The notes under the pieces were generated by a model. It was not told the origin of the DNA. It saw only the letters and a list, made by a program, of their open reading frames with translations, and made no database searches. 64,000 bases of DNA from positions 1-64,000 of the forward strand of contig UBWZ01000019.1 in NCBI GenBank assembly GCA_900469345.1, given 5' to 3'. This document shows, one piece after another, positions 44,464-53,793 of the stretch. Source of the DNA: Hyphomicrobiales bacterium. GTDB lineage: Bacteria; Pseudomonadota; Alphaproteobacteria; Rhizobiales; Rhizobiaceae. The stretch's first letter is position 1, and each line of letters starts with the position of its first letter. A program made the position numbers and the translations under genes.

Positions 44464-46182
44464 TCAGGCCTGCTGGGCCATCTCCTTCGAGGTGGTCGAT
44501 TTCAGCAGGCGTTCGACCGTTCGAACGATGCTCTCGAGCGCCTCCCGCGGTGGTTTGAGGCCTGACACGGCGTCGTGGACCTCTGAACCGAGGATGGTTT
44601 CGATCGCCGAATACTGCGGTATGTTCGGCCGCTGCCAGGTATGCAGAAGGTTTTTCTTCGCCAGCTGGTCCACGAACCGCACGATCGGAGAACTGGCGGC
44701 AGCCTCGGGGTCCGCGCTGACGGAGAACCGCGGCGCAACCGGAAAGCCGTTCTTGACATGCGCTTTCATCGCTTCGCGAGAGGTCATCCAGGCAATCGCG
44801 TCGGCGGCAAGCTCGACACGCTCTTCCGGCAGGTTGCTCGGGATGCAAAAGAGGAAGCCGCCGATCGGGGAGACGCGCGTGCCGCCCGGGCCGGAGGGTT
44901 GTGGCAGGTATTCGACCCGGCGCTTGACCACCGACTGCACGTCGTATTCGAAGCGGGCGGCCCGCATCGTCCAGAAATAGCCGAGGCTGGCCTTTCCTTT
45001 CAGAAAAATTTCCAGCGTGCGGTCCCAGGCCATGTCGAGAATGTTGGGTGGCGAGATCTCCAGCAGCCGACGCATGTAGTCGAGGGTCGCAAGGCCGGCG
45101 TCCGACAGGATCGTGCAGCTCAGCTGTTCGAGATTGGTGCCGTCAAGCGTAAAGCCTGTCCGGGTCTTGCGCATGGAAATCGGCGGCTGCCCGCAGGCGC
45201 CGAGAAAGAAGAGGAAGCTGGACGCGATCGGCATGCCGCGCGCTCCGTCCCAGACCGCGCCGTAAACGCCGTCTGCCGGCGAATGAAACCGACGGCCCGA
45301 GGAGATCACCTCGTCGAAGGTCTTGGGGAAATGGAGGCCGGCGTCGGCGAACAGGTCCTTGCGGGCGCCGAGAAACTCCACTGTGCAGTAGCCGGGCACT
45401 CCGTAGTCGCTGCCTTCCCAGGTCGCGGTCGACCAGATGGTGGGATGGAAATCGAGCGGATTGATGCCGGTCTTCTGGATATAGCTGTCGATTGGCCGGA
45501 TGGTGCCGCTTTCGGCAAATTCGCCGAGCCAGGGCATGTTGATGGCGACGACATCATAGTGCGACGTGGCTTCGCCACCGTTTTCGCGCACCCGCCTGTA
45601 GAGCTCCGGCAGGGGCAGCAGGTCGAAATTCTTGCGCGACGCGAGATTGTTGCGGAAGTCCGCCCACATGTTGCGCATCGCCGAGAAGTAGTTGTCGTCG
45701 TTGAGAAGAAAGCGGAGCTCGATCTGAGACTCGGCGCGCTTCTGCACCAGCCGCATGGGGGGAATGATCTGCGAGCCGATCGGCGTGCCGCCGAAGTAAT
45801 ACTCGTCCTCTTCCTCGCCGGCCCTGAGGCCAAGCGTTTGGGCGAGCAGCGATTTGGTCTGGCGGGCATAGGTCTCGAACGACAGAAGCAACTGCCTGCT
45901 GGGCTGTAGATAGAAGCTCTTGCCGGTGCCGGCCTTCGCCACCCGCTCGATGTGGCCGCTGTCGATCATGCGGTTGATCAGGCGCATCGACGTCGCATAG
46001 GGCAGGCCGGATTCTTGCCCGAGCACGGAAATCGATACGTTCTGGCTGAGGATATGCGATCTGATCAGGTAGGTCACCACCCGCCAGATCGAGTCATCGT
46101 CGGATGGCGTCACCATATCCCGGAAGGGCTGGCGGGTTTTCTCCACGAAGTCGATGACCCGCAGCATTTCGTATTCGTTCAC
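44464..46182 (-). CDS. Winged-HTH / solute-binding-protein fusion regulator
   Basis: This 572-residue protein has no signal peptide. Its N-terminal part (about residues 25-100) is a winged helix-turn-helix: VVTYLIRSHILSQNVSISVL, ESGLPYATSMRLINRMIDSG and HIERVAKAGTGKSFYL. The rest (about 130-560) has the look of a family-1 ABC solute-binding protein: DDNYFSAMRNMWADFRNN, YDVVAINMPWLGEFAESGTI, GVPGYCTVEFLGARKDLF, KGKASLGYFWTM, PIGGFLFCIPSNLPEE. The likely role is a one-component transcription factor that uses a binding-protein fold to sense the substrate of the neighbouring catabolic cluster. GTG 46182 follows GGGGAGG. It lies 70 bases after the dehydrogenase gene at 46253-47182. Confidence 0.8.
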   Translation of the reverse strand: MNEYEMLRVIDFVEKTRQPFRDMVTPSDDDSIWRVVTYLIRSHILSQNVSISVLGQESGLPYATSMRLINRMIDSGHIERVAKAGTGKSFYLQPSRQLLLSFETYARQTKSLLAQTLGLRAGEEEDEYYFGGTPIGSQIIPPMRLVQKRAESQIELRFLLNDDNYFSAMRNMWADFRNNLASRKNFDLLPLPELYRRVRENGGEATSHYDVVAINMPWLGEFAESGTIRPIDSYIQKTGINPLDFHPTIWSTATWEGSDYGVPGYCTVEFLGARKDLFADAGLHFPKTFDEVISSGRRFHSPADGVYGAVWDGARGMPIASSFLFFLGACGQPPISMRKTRTGFTLDGTNLEQLSCTILSDAGLATLDYMRRLLEISPPNILDMAWDRTLEIFLKGKASLGYFWTMRAARFEYDVQSVVKRRVEYLPQPSGPGGTRVSPIGGFLFCIPSNLPEERVELAADAIAWMTSREAMKAHVKNGFPVAPRFSVSADPEAAASSPIVRFVDQLAKKNLLHTWQRPNIPQYSAIETILGSEVHDAVSGLKPPREALESIVRTVERLLKSTTSKEMAQQA

Positions 46183-46252
46183 GTCGGCCTCCCCACCGTC
46201 GCGTCATTGCATCGCCAGTCTAGTGGGTGGAACGAAACTTCGCCAGCGCTGC

Positions 46253-47182
46253 CTAGACGGCTTTGAGATCCCGCTTCGGACGGACGTCGTCCTTGGGGCC
46301 AAGGCCCGCGAGCCGTTCCGACTGCTCGAACAGGACGAAGAAGTCCTTCTCGGCCAGCCCTTCGGCGAACGCCGCCTCGTATTGCTGTCGAATCATCGAG
46401 GCGAGATACATCGGCACATGGTCGGCCTTGGCCGCACCGAGAATGAGGTCGAAGTCCTTCATCATCTGCGACACCGAGAATGCGGGGTCGAAGTTCCGTT
46501 GCACCAGGAGCTCTCGCTTGTAGGCGATCAGCGGCGACGCAACGGCACTCTCGCAGATCACGTTCAGCATGGTCTCGACCGAAAGATTGCCTTTCAGCCC
46601 AAGCGTCAGGGCCTCGCCCAGCAGGGCTGCGGTCGCGCCGACCAAGGCGTTCAGCACCAGCTTGAGATAGCGCGCCTCCTCGCCGGTGCCGAGGTAAAAG
46701 CGCCGCGACGAAAAGGATTCAAGGATAGTCTCGATCTGGCGGTAGGCCTCCTCGGGGCCCGATACCATGACGGAGAGCGTGCCGGACGCTGCTGTCGCGG
46801 TACTGCCGGAGACCGGCGCCCGCAGATAGGCGACGCCGCGGGCGTCGAGCGCCGTGCTCACCTCGGCAGAAATCTCAGGCGACACCGTGCTCATCTCGAC
46901 CAGGATCTGTCCCGGCTTCATCAGTCCGGCAAGGCCACCGGCTGCAAGCGTCAGGTCGCGCAGAACCGTGTCGTTCGGAATGGTGAGCATGATTACATCC
47001 GATGCTGCGACCAGGTCCTCAAGCGAGTGGGAGACATTCGCTCCCAGCGCCACCACCGAAGCCCGGTTTTCCGGAAGCGGTTCGTAGACCGAAAGGCCAA
47101 AGCCGTTTTCCAGAACGCGCCGGCTCATCGGTGTGCCCATCTTCCCGATGCCTGCCCAGCCGATTTTCAATGCTTTACTCAT
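46253..47182 (-). CDS. Beta-hydroxyacid dehydrogenase (GarR/HIBADH family)
   Basis: This 309-residue NAD(P)-dependent enzyme has the nucleotide motif GWAGIGKMGTPMSRRVLENGF near the N-terminus, the substrate motif YLRAPVSGSTATAASGTLSVMVSG (about residues 117-140), and the LKLVLNAL segment with the catalytic lysine region. The family includes 2-hydroxy-3-oxopropionate reductase and 3-hydroxyisobutyrate dehydrogenase; the exact substrate is unknown. It starts the minus-strand unit that ends with the HTH-SBP regulator and is divergent from the ABC transporter. Confidence 0.88.
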   Translation of the reverse strand: MSKALKIGWAGIGKMGTPMSRRVLENGFGLSVYEPLPENRASVVALGANVSHSLEDLVAASDVIMLTIPNDTVLRDLTLAAGGLAGLMKPGQILVEMSTVSPEISAEVSTALDARGVAYLRAPVSGSTATAASGTLSVMVSGPEEAYRQIETILESFSSRRFYLGTGEEARYLKLVLNALVGATAALLGEALTLGLKGNLSVETMLNVICESAVASPLIAYKRELLVQRNFDPAFSVSQMMKDFDLILGAAKADHVPMYLASMIRQQYEAAFAEGLAEKDFFVLFEQSERLAGLGPKDDVRPKRDLKAV

Positions 47183-47529
47183 GAAATACCTTCCTTCCCT
47201 GCCGTGTCAGACCAGCAAGCGCTTTTCGACAACCTCACGGAAAAATGCGCCGCGATACCGGCCAAATAGGCACTTCAGGCACATCATCCTCCCGCTGCCA
47301 TACTAGCGCCTCCGACAAGCAGCCGACTGCTATGAAAATATCCAAAACGGATAATTAAAGGTTTGTCGAAGGACAGTATCATCCCTTAGCCTCCATATCC
47401 GGATCGTACGGCGTTCCTGTGGGAGGAATAAAAGCCGTCAGTGAAGTTATGGGAGCCGCCGCGACACCTGTTTCGGCGAACAGTACTTTGCTGCGCCGCG
47501 ATTACTTGGTCTCTAGGAGGAGGACAATT
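47183..47529. promoter_or_regulatory. Divergent control region of the catabolic cluster
   Basis: These 347 bases lie between the dehydrogenase-regulator unit and the 16-gene ABC/catabolic unit, so they should hold both promoters. Two related dyads stand out: TATCC-AAAAC-GGATA (47339-47353) and ATCCGGAT (47397-47404, in ATATCCGGATC). Both carry ATCC/GGAT half-sites and are candidate operators for the HTH-SBP regulator. The AT-rich part around 47331-47360 is a likely promoter position. A strong AGGAGGAGGA precedes the binding-protein start. Confidence 0.5.
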
Positions 47530-48663
47530 ATGACTAAGAAGCTTTTGGGTGCCGTAATATCGATTGCATTGCTTGGCAGTGCCAGTATGTCACTTGCGGA
47601 CCCCTATGCCGGCGTGCCGCGCACATTCCTGTTCAATCCGTCGCTGAACGTCTGCTTCAAGGATACGGCGGAGTTCAAGAAGGACGGTCCTTACACGATC
47701 GGTTTCTCCAATGCCGGCCTTGGTGACAGCTGGCGTGTCGTCATGCTGCACTCGATGGAAAAGGCCGCTGCCGAGCACAAGGACAAGATCAAGCATCTGC
47801 TGATCACCGATGCCGGCCACGACGATGCCAAGCAGGTGTCGGACATCCAGGACCTGATCTCCCAGGGCGTCGATCTGCTGATCGTCAGCGCCAACACGGA
47901 GCAGGCGGTCGATCCCGCGGTGTCGCGCGCCATGGAGCAGGGCATCCCGGTCGTCATGGTTGATCGTCGAGTCGCCTCCGACAATTTCGTGACCTTCGTC
48001 ACCGCCTCGGACGCCATGATGGGCCGCCTGTTTGCGCAGTGGATCGTCGAGAAGCTGCACGGAAAGGGTAACATCGTCATCCTCGGCGGGCAGGCCGGTT
48101 CCAGCCCCAACGAGCTGCGCGTCACGGCTGCCAAGCAGGTGCTCGACCAGTATCCCGACATCAAGATCCTCGACACGGTCTATTCCGACTGGAGCCCTGT
48201 CAAGGGCAAGCAGGTCATGCAGGCGGTGATCTCGAAATACGGCAAGGACATCAATGCCGTGCTGTCCACCCACGGCCTCCAGACGCCGGGCTCGATCGAG
48301 GCATTCGTCGAAGCCGGCTTCAAGGAAGGCCAGATCCCGCCGCATACCACCTCCGACGTCAATGGCCCGCTGCAGATGGCCCTGAAATACAAGGTGCCGA
48401 TGCTGGAAGTCGGCTACCCGCCGGCCATGGGCGGGACGTCGATCGAGGTCGCGCTCAAGGTTCTGGCTGGCGCCAAGGTGCCCTGCACCTACGAGATCAA
48501 CGCCCAGATCGCCACCACCGATGGCGATGAGACGCCCTCCATCCGACCCGACGTCCATATCAAGGACATGGTCATGCCGAACGCGCCCGCTGACATGCTG
48601 GTCACCGGCGGCATGGGCGCCGACTACAATCCGTCCACCTATAAGGTCGACTACCCGCAATAA
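47530..48663 (+). CDS. ABC sugar/polyol transporter, periplasmic binding protein (family 2)
   Basis: This 377-residue protein has a signal peptide (MTKKLLGAVISIALLGSASMSLA) and the ribose-binding-protein fold: YTIGFSNAGLGDSWRVVMLHSMEKAAAEH, QVSDIQDLISQGVDLLIVSANTEQAVDPAVSRAMEQGIPVVMVDRRV, and GNIVILGGQAGSSPNELR. Its ligand is probably a sugar, polyol or related ring compound. ATG 47530 follows AGGAGGAGGA. It opens the long + strand unit; a GC-rich hairpin after the stop may raise its expression relative to the downstream genes. Confidence 0.9.
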   Translation: MTKKLLGAVISIALLGSASMSLADPYAGVPRTFLFNPSLNVCFKDTAEFKKDGPYTIGFSNAGLGDSWRVVMLHSMEKAAAEHKDKIKHLLITDAGHDDAKQVSDIQDLISQGVDLLIVSANTEQAVDPAVSRAMEQGIPVVMVDRRVASDNFVTFVTASDAMMGRLFAQWIVEKLHGKGNIVILGGQAGSSPNELRVTAAKQVLDQYPDIKILDTVYSDWSPVKGKQVMQAVISKYGKDINAVLSTHGLQTPGSIEAFVEAGFKEGQIPPHTTSDVNGPLQMALKYKVPMLEVGYPPAMGGTSIEVALKVLAGAKVPCTYEINAQIATTDGDETPSIRPDVHIKDMVMPNAPADMLVTGGMGADYNPSTYKVDYPQ

Positions 48664-48677
48664 GTCCTCCCGGACGA

Positions 48678-48700
48678 GGCGGGGCGCTCGTCGCCCCGCC
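48678..48700 (+). promoter_or_regulatory. GC-rich hairpin between binding protein and ATPase genes
   Basis: GGCGGGGCG (48678-48686) and CGCCCCGCC (48692-48700) form a nine-base stem with a CTCGT loop, followed by GACTTTA. Such structures between a binding-protein gene and the rest of an ABC operon often block 3' decay or cause partial termination, which gives excess binding protein. Confidence 0.55.
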
Positions 48701-48726
48701 GACTTTATCATTGCGAGGATCACGTC

Positions 48727-50217
48727 ATGTTGTCGTTGAGCGGAATCTCAAAGTCTTTTCCGGGTGTTCGCGCCCTGTCGGAAGTGTCGCTGGATGTGCG
48801 CAGCGGAGAAATCCATGCGCTGGTCGGCGAAAACGGTGCGGGCAAATCGACCCTGACCCGCACGATCGCCGGCGTCCACCAGCCGGATGAAGGGACGATC
48901 AGGTTCGACGGTCGGGATATCCGCTGGACAAGCCCCGGCGATGCCAAGAAAGCGGGCATCCATGTCATCTACCAGGAATTCGTGCTTTTTCCGCATCTGA
49001 GCGTCGCCGAGAACATCTATATCGGCCACGAGCGCAAAACCCGGTTCGGCCTCATCGACCACAAAAAGGCCGCCGCCGATGCGCGCGAGCTTCTGGCACG
49101 GTTCGGCCTAGACCTCGATCCCAAGGCCATGGTCAGCGATCTGTCGGTCGCCGACCAGCAGATGGTGGAGATCGCCAAGGCGCTGGTTCACGACGTGAAG
49201 CTGCTGATCCTGGATGAGCCTACGGCCGTGATCTCCGGTCCCGAAGTCGACGTCTTGTTCAAGCGCCTCCGCGCGCTGCGAGATGCCGGCGTGGCGATCA
49301 TCTACATTTCCCATCGGCTGGAGGAGATCTTCGCGCTGTGCGATCGGGTGAGCGTGCTGAAGGACGGCCGCTATATCGGCACGCGTCCGGTCGCCGAGGT
49401 CGACCGCAACGAACTCATCTCGATGATGGTGGGGCGCTCGCTGGTCGAGCTGTTTCCGCCGCGCCGCACGCTCGCCGCGGACCGGCCAACCGTGCTCGAG
49501 GTCAGCGATTTGTCGGTTCCCGGCCGCGTCCGCAACGCCTCGATGGTGCTGCGTGCGGGCGAGATCACCGGGCTTGCCGGCATGGTCGGCGCCGGCCGCT
49601 CCGAACTTGCCTTTGCAATCTTTGGTGCCCTTAAGAAGTCGGGCGGATCCGTCTTTCTCGATGGCAAGGATATCTCGAAGACGACACCGGCAGAGGCGAT
49701 CGCCGCGGGCATCGGCCTGGTTACGGAAGACCGCAAGGGCCAGGGCCTTGCCATGCTGCTCGATATTGCCGCCAACATCACAGCCTCCACCCTGCCGACC
49801 GTGACCCGCTACGGCCTCATCGACCGGAACCAGGAAAACAGCATCGCCGAAGCAGAGATCGCCAATTACCGGGTCGCATGCCGGGGACCATCGACGGGCG
49901 TGCTGCAGATGTCCGGCGGCAACCAGCAAAAGGTCATTCTTGCGCGCTGGGCACGAACCAGCAGCCGGGTGCTGATCCTCGACGAGCCGACCCGCGGCGT
50001 CGATGTGGGCGCCAAAACCGAGATCTATCGCATCATTCACGAGCTCGCCGACAGCGGCATCGCGGTGCTGATGATCTCTTCCGAACTGCCGGAAATCGTG
50101 GGTCTGTCGGACCGCGTCTACGTCATGCGCGAAGGCGAGATCGTCGGTGCGCTGGAGACGGACGAGATCAACGAGCAGGCGGTCATCGCCCTTGCAACCC
50201 ATCAACTGGCAGCGTGA
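48727..50217 (+). CDS. ABC sugar transporter ATPase, two nucleotide-binding domains
   Basis: This 496-residue protein is a RbsA/MglA-type double ATPase. NBD1 has Walker A GENGAGKST (about residues 36-44), signature LSVADQQMVEIAKAL and Walker B LLILDEPTAV. NBD2 has the degenerate Walker A GMVGAGRSE typical of the type, signature MSGGNQQKVILARW and RVLILDEPTRGVDVGAKTEIY. It powers the two permeases that follow, with an eight-base gap to the first. Confidence 0.95.
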   Translation: MLSLSGISKSFPGVRALSEVSLDVRSGEIHALVGENGAGKSTLTRTIAGVHQPDEGTIRFDGRDIRWTSPGDAKKAGIHVIYQEFVLFPHLSVAENIYIGHERKTRFGLIDHKKAAADARELLARFGLDLDPKAMVSDLSVADQQMVEIAKALVHDVKLLILDEPTAVISGPEVDVLFKRLRALRDAGVAIIYISHRLEEIFALCDRVSVLKDGRYIGTRPVAEVDRNELISMMVGRSLVELFPPRRTLAADRPTVLEVSDLSVPGRVRNASMVLRAGEITGLAGMVGAGRSELAFAIFGALKKSGGSVFLDGKDISKTTPAEAIAAGIGLVTEDRKGQGLAMLLDIAANITASTLPTVTRYGLIDRNQENSIAEAEIANYRVACRGPSTGVLQMSGGNQQKVILARWARTSSRVLILDEPTRGVDVGAKTEIYRIIHELADSGIAVLMISSELPEIVGLSDRVYVMREGEIVGALETDEINEQAVIALATHQLAA

Positions 50218-50225
50218 GGCGGGCT

Positions 50226-51191
50226 ATGAACTTGACGCATTCCAAGCTGGGTTTTGGCATCAACCGCTCGCGGGCCGGCATCATCGTCGTCGTGGCGCTG
50301 CTGGCCATCCTGTTCATCATCGGCATTGCCGTGTCCGATCGGTTCGGTACCAGCCGCAATCTCCTCAACATCTACGAGCAGTCGACCGGGCTTGCCCTTG
50401 TCAGCCTGGGCCAGACCCTAGCGGTTCTGACCGGCGGCATCGACCTGTCTGTTGGTTCCGTGATCAGCCTGGTGTCCATGCTGACCTCCGGCCTGATCAG
50501 CGGCGACCAGTCGATGGTGATCCCGGTTGTCATCGGCGTGCTGGCGCTCGGGCTGGCGATCGGCGCCATCAATGGCGGCGTGATCATCGTGATGGGCGTC
50601 CATCCGCTGATCGTGACGCTAGGCACGGGCGCGATCATCCAGGGCATCGCTCTGCTCTACGGCCTAGGGCCGATCGGCAAGGTACCCAAGGGGTTCGATT
50701 ACTTTGCCTATGGGCGGCTTCCGGGCGGGATCTCGTTCGGCGCCACGTTCACGATGCTGCTCTTCCTGCTGTCCGCTTTTCTGCTCGCCCGCACCAAGGC
50801 AGGCCGCTACATCTATGCCACCGGCGACGATCCGCATGCCGCGACCCTGATGGGGCTGCCGACGACGCGCATCATCATGCTAGTCTACATGCTGACAGGG
50901 TTCTGCTCGGCCCTGACCGGCGTCTATCTGGTCAGCCGCTTCGGCGTCGGCCAGCCTTACACCGGGGCAAACTACACGCTGGCCTCCATCACCCCCGTGG
51001 TCGTCGGCGGGACCATGCTGGCCGGCGGACGCGGCGGTGTGATTGGCACCCTTCTCGGCGTCTACCTGGTCTCGCTTCTCAACAATCTCCTCAACTTCCT
51101 CGGCGTGTCGACGCACCTGCAACTGGTCGCGCAGGGTCTCGTCATCATTGCCGCCGTATCCGTCTACGTCGAAAAAAGGAGGATTGCCTGA
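50226..51191 (+). CDS. ABC sugar transporter permease 1
   Basis: This 321-residue RbsC-type permease has about eight to ten membrane segments and the family motif LGQTLAVLTGGIDLSVGSVISLVSML plus GRYIYATGDDPHAATLMGLPTTRI, the cytoplasmic coupling loop. ATG 50226 is chosen; the frame is open far upstream inside the ATPase gene. It overlaps the second permease by one base (TGATG). Confidence 0.93.
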   Translation: MNLTHSKLGFGINRSRAGIIVVVALLAILFIIGIAVSDRFGTSRNLLNIYEQSTGLALVSLGQTLAVLTGGIDLSVGSVISLVSMLTSGLISGDQSMVIPVVIGVLALGLAIGAINGGVIIVMGVHPLIVTLGTGAIIQGIALLYGLGPIGKVPKGFDYFAYGRLPGGISFGATFTMLLFLLSAFLLARTKAGRYIYATGDDPHAATLMGLPTTRIIMLVYMLTGFCSALTGVYLVSRFGVGQPYTGANYTLASITPVVVGGTMLAGGRGGVIGTLLGVYLVSLLNNLLNFLGVSTHLQLVAQGLVIIAAVSVYVEKRRIA

Positions 51192-52171
51192 TGGCTGTTG
51201 CAAAAGCCGAAGACGGCCTCAACCGCTCAGCAGCCCGCAAAAGCTTTGGCATGGGCGAGATCGTCAAGCGATATGGGATCTACCTTTTTCTCGTCCTTGC
51301 CATCCTGGTGACGACGGCGATCAGCCCGGCCTTTGTGAGTGGCTCCAACATCACCAACATGCTGATGCAGCTTGCGCCGCTCGCGGTTGTGGTGATCGGC
51401 CAGACCTTCGTCATCCTGGTCCGCGGCCTCGATCTCTCCGTGGCGTCCGTCATGGCGACGGCCGCCGTCATCGCCACGAGCTTCAGCGGCCAGGACGGGG
51501 CAGCCTTGACGGTGCTGTTTGCCAGTATCGCCATGGGCGCCGCGACCGGTCTTGCCAACGGGCTGCTCGTCACCAAGCGAAACGTCTCGCCCTTTCTGGC
51601 AACGCTCGCCACGATGATCGTGTTGCAGGGGTTTCGCTTCGCCGCCACCCAGGGCGCACCGTCAGGCAACGTGCCGCCGATCTTCCGGCTGCTCGGTTCG
51701 GGCAAATTCTACGGCGTCCCCTATAACCTGATGGTGATGCTGGTGATGGCCGCCATCTTCGCCGTGTTGCTGCACAAGGCCGCCTTCGGACGCCGGGTTT
51801 TCATCACCGGCGGCAATCCGGTGACCGCGCGGCTGGTCGGCATCTCCGCCGATCGGGTGATCATCGCCTGCTACATGATCTGCGGCGGTCTCGCCGCCCT
51901 GGCAGGCCTGTTGCTGTCCGGCTTCGTCGGTGTCGTCGACAATTTCGTCGGTCGCGGTTTTGAACTCGACTCGATCGTCGCGGCGGTGATGGGCGGCGTC
52001 GCCCTGTCCGGCGGACGCGGGACAATCCCCGGGGCACTCGCCGGCGCTGCCATTCTTGTCGTGCTGTCGAATGCTGTGGTGATGATCGGCATGCCCGTGC
52101 AGCTGCAGATCATCGTCAAGGGCGTGGTGATCATCGTAGCTGCCAGCCTCTACGTCCGCACGGCGCGTTAG
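51191..52171 (+). CDS. ABC sugar transporter permease 2
   Basis: This 326-residue RbsC-type permease has IGQTFVILVRGLDLSVASVMATAAVIA and GRRVFITGGNPVTARLVGISADRVI, and ends with ALSGGRGTIPGALAGAAILVVLSNAVVMIG. Two different permeases suggest a heterodimeric channel rather than the RbsC homodimer. It is translationally coupled to permease 1. Confidence 0.93.
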   Translation: MAVAKAEDGLNRSAARKSFGMGEIVKRYGIYLFLVLAILVTTAISPAFVSGSNITNMLMQLAPLAVVVIGQTFVILVRGLDLSVASVMATAAVIATSFSGQDGAALTVLFASIAMGAATGLANGLLVTKRNVSPFLATLATMIVLQGFRFAATQGAPSGNVPPIFRLLGSGKFYGVPYNLMVMLVMAAIFAVLLHKAAFGRRVFITGGNPVTARLVGISADRVIIACYMICGGLAALAGLLLSGFVGVVDNFVGRGFELDSIVAAVMGGVALSGGRGTIPGALAGAAILVVLSNAVVMIGMPVQLQIIVKGVVIIVAASLYVRTAR

Positions 52172-52194
52172 AAAAACACTGGGAGGAGAATACC

Positions 52195-52983
52195 ATGAGC
52201 GGAACAGTCGAGGGCAAGGTCGCCATCGTGACGGGAGCGGCCCGCGGAATCGGCGCGGCAATCGCATCGGATCTCGCTTCGAAGGGCGCCCGCGTCGTGC
52301 TGGCAGACCTTAATGCCGAAGCAGCGCAGCAGACGGCAGCAAGGATTGCGGCGGATGGTGGAGACGTGCTTGCGCTTGCCGTCGACGTATCGAGCCGAGT
52401 CAGCACCAAAAGCCTGATCGAACAGTCCGTCGCGCATTACGGTCGGCTGGACGTCATGTTCAACAATGCCGGCATCAGCCAGACATGCCCCTTCCTCGAC
52501 GTCACTGAAGAGGATTTCGACCGGATCATGAAGATCAACGGCCTCGGCGTGCTGATCGGCACCCAGGAGGCGGCCCGCCAGATGATCGCCCAGGGCGGCG
52601 GCGGCAAGATCGTCAACACCGCGTCGATTGCCGGAAAGCAGGGCTACCCGCTGTTTGCGCATTACTGCGCGTCGAAGTTTGCGGTGGTCGCCATCACCCA
52701 GGCCGCGGCACGCGCGCTCGCCGAACACAAGATCACCGTCAATTGCTTCGGGCCGGGGGTCGTTGCGACCGAACTCTGGCAGCAGCTCGATCGGGAATTC
52801 ATCGAGCATGGCCTGACCGAACGGCCGGACCAGGCGATCAACGAGTTCTCGCAGTCCATCCTTCTCGGGCGGGTTTCCGTGCCGAAGGACATCACCGGGG
52901 TCACGACGTTCCTGGCGTCGGATGCCTCCGATTACATCACCGGGCAAACCGTCATGATTGATGGCGGCATGGTTCTGATCTGA
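52195..52983 (+). CDS. SDR dehydrogenase 1 of the catabolic cluster
   Basis: This 262-residue classical SDR has TGAARGIG (about residues 14-21), NNAGIS, the catalytic Ser and YCASK, and the C-terminal DYITGQTVMIDGG. Overall it resembles the sorbitol/meso-2,3-butanediol dehydrogenase type, so oxidation of a polyol hydroxyl is plausible. The start follows GGGAGGAG. It is the first enzyme gene after the transporter. Confidence 0.92.
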   Translation: MSGTVEGKVAIVTGAARGIGAAIASDLASKGARVVLADLNAEAAQQTAARIAADGGDVLALAVDVSSRVSTKSLIEQSVAHYGRLDVMFNNAGISQTCPFLDVTEEDFDRIMKINGLGVLIGTQEAARQMIAQGGGGKIVNTASIAGKQGYPLFAHYCASKFAVVAITQAAARALAEHKITVNCFGPGVVATELWQQLDREFIEHGLTERPDQAINEFSQSILLGRVSVPKDITGVTTFLASDASDYITGQTVMIDGGMVLI

Positions 52984-53006
52984 GCCAGGAAAAACGGGAG
53001 GAAGAT

Positions 53007-53774
53007 ATGGCACGTCTGAGCAACAAAGTGGCGATCGTCACCGGCGGGAGTACCGGCATTGGCGAGGCGACCTGCTACCGTTTTGCCGAGGAGGGCGCAA
53101 AGGTCGTGATCTTCGACGTGAACGCCGACCAGGGTGCGCGGGTGTCGGAGGCGATCAAGGCCAAGGGCGGCCAAGCCGTGTTTCACCGTGTCGACGTTTC
53201 CAGCGAGGCCGATGTCGCCCCGGCCATGGCGGAGGTGGCAAAGAGCTTCGGCGCGATCGACGTCCTCGTCAACAATGCGGCTGTCACCGGCGTCAACAAG
53301 CTCGCCCATGAAGTGGATGTCGAGGACTGGGACCGCATCTTCGCGATCAACGTGCGCGGCGTCTTCCTGTGCACCAAGCATGCGGTCGTGCCGATGATGC
53401 GGCAAAAAGCGGGGTCCATCGTCAATTTCTCGTCGATCTACGGTCTGATCGGCAATGACGACCTGCCGCCCTACCACGCAACCAAGGGCGCGGTGCTTTC
53501 GATGACCAAGACCGACGCCGTCTGCTACGCGCCGCACGGTATCCGGGTCAACGCCGTCCACCCCGGCTCGACCAAGACACCGCTGTTCATGAAAGCCGGT
53601 GAGACCTATCCCGGTGGTCTTGATCATTACCTCGAGATGATGAAGTCCAAGCACCCACTGACGCTCGGCGAACCGGTCGACGTCGCCAACTGCGTCCTCT
53701 TCCTGGCCTCCGATGAAGCCCGCTTCGTGACCGGCAGCAGCCTGGTCTGTGACGGCGGCTACACCGCCCAGTAA
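53007..53774 (+). CDS. SDR dehydrogenase 2 of the catabolic cluster
   Basis: This 255-residue classical SDR has TGGSTGIGEATCYRFAEEGA, NNAAVTG in place of the usual NNAG-I, and the active-site Ser with YHATKGAV. The C-terminal part ends VTGSSLVCDGGYTAQ. It lies 23 bases after SDR 1. The substrate is probably an intermediate of the imported compound. A ribosome binding site GGGAGGA precedes it. Confidence 0.92.
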   Translation: MARLSNKVAIVTGGSTGIGEATCYRFAEEGAKVVIFDVNADQGARVSEAIKAKGGQAVFHRVDVSSEADVAPAMAEVAKSFGAIDVLVNNAAVTGVNKLAHEVDVEDWDRIFAINVRGVFLCTKHAVVPMMRQKAGSIVNFSSIYGLIGNDDLPPYHATKGAVLSMTKTDAVCYAPHGIRVNAVHPGSTKTPLFMKAGETYPGGLDHYLEMMKSKHPLTLGEPVDVANCVLFLASDEARFVTGSSLVCDGGYTAQ

Positions 53775-53793
53775 TCCTTTAAAGGCAAGTGTC

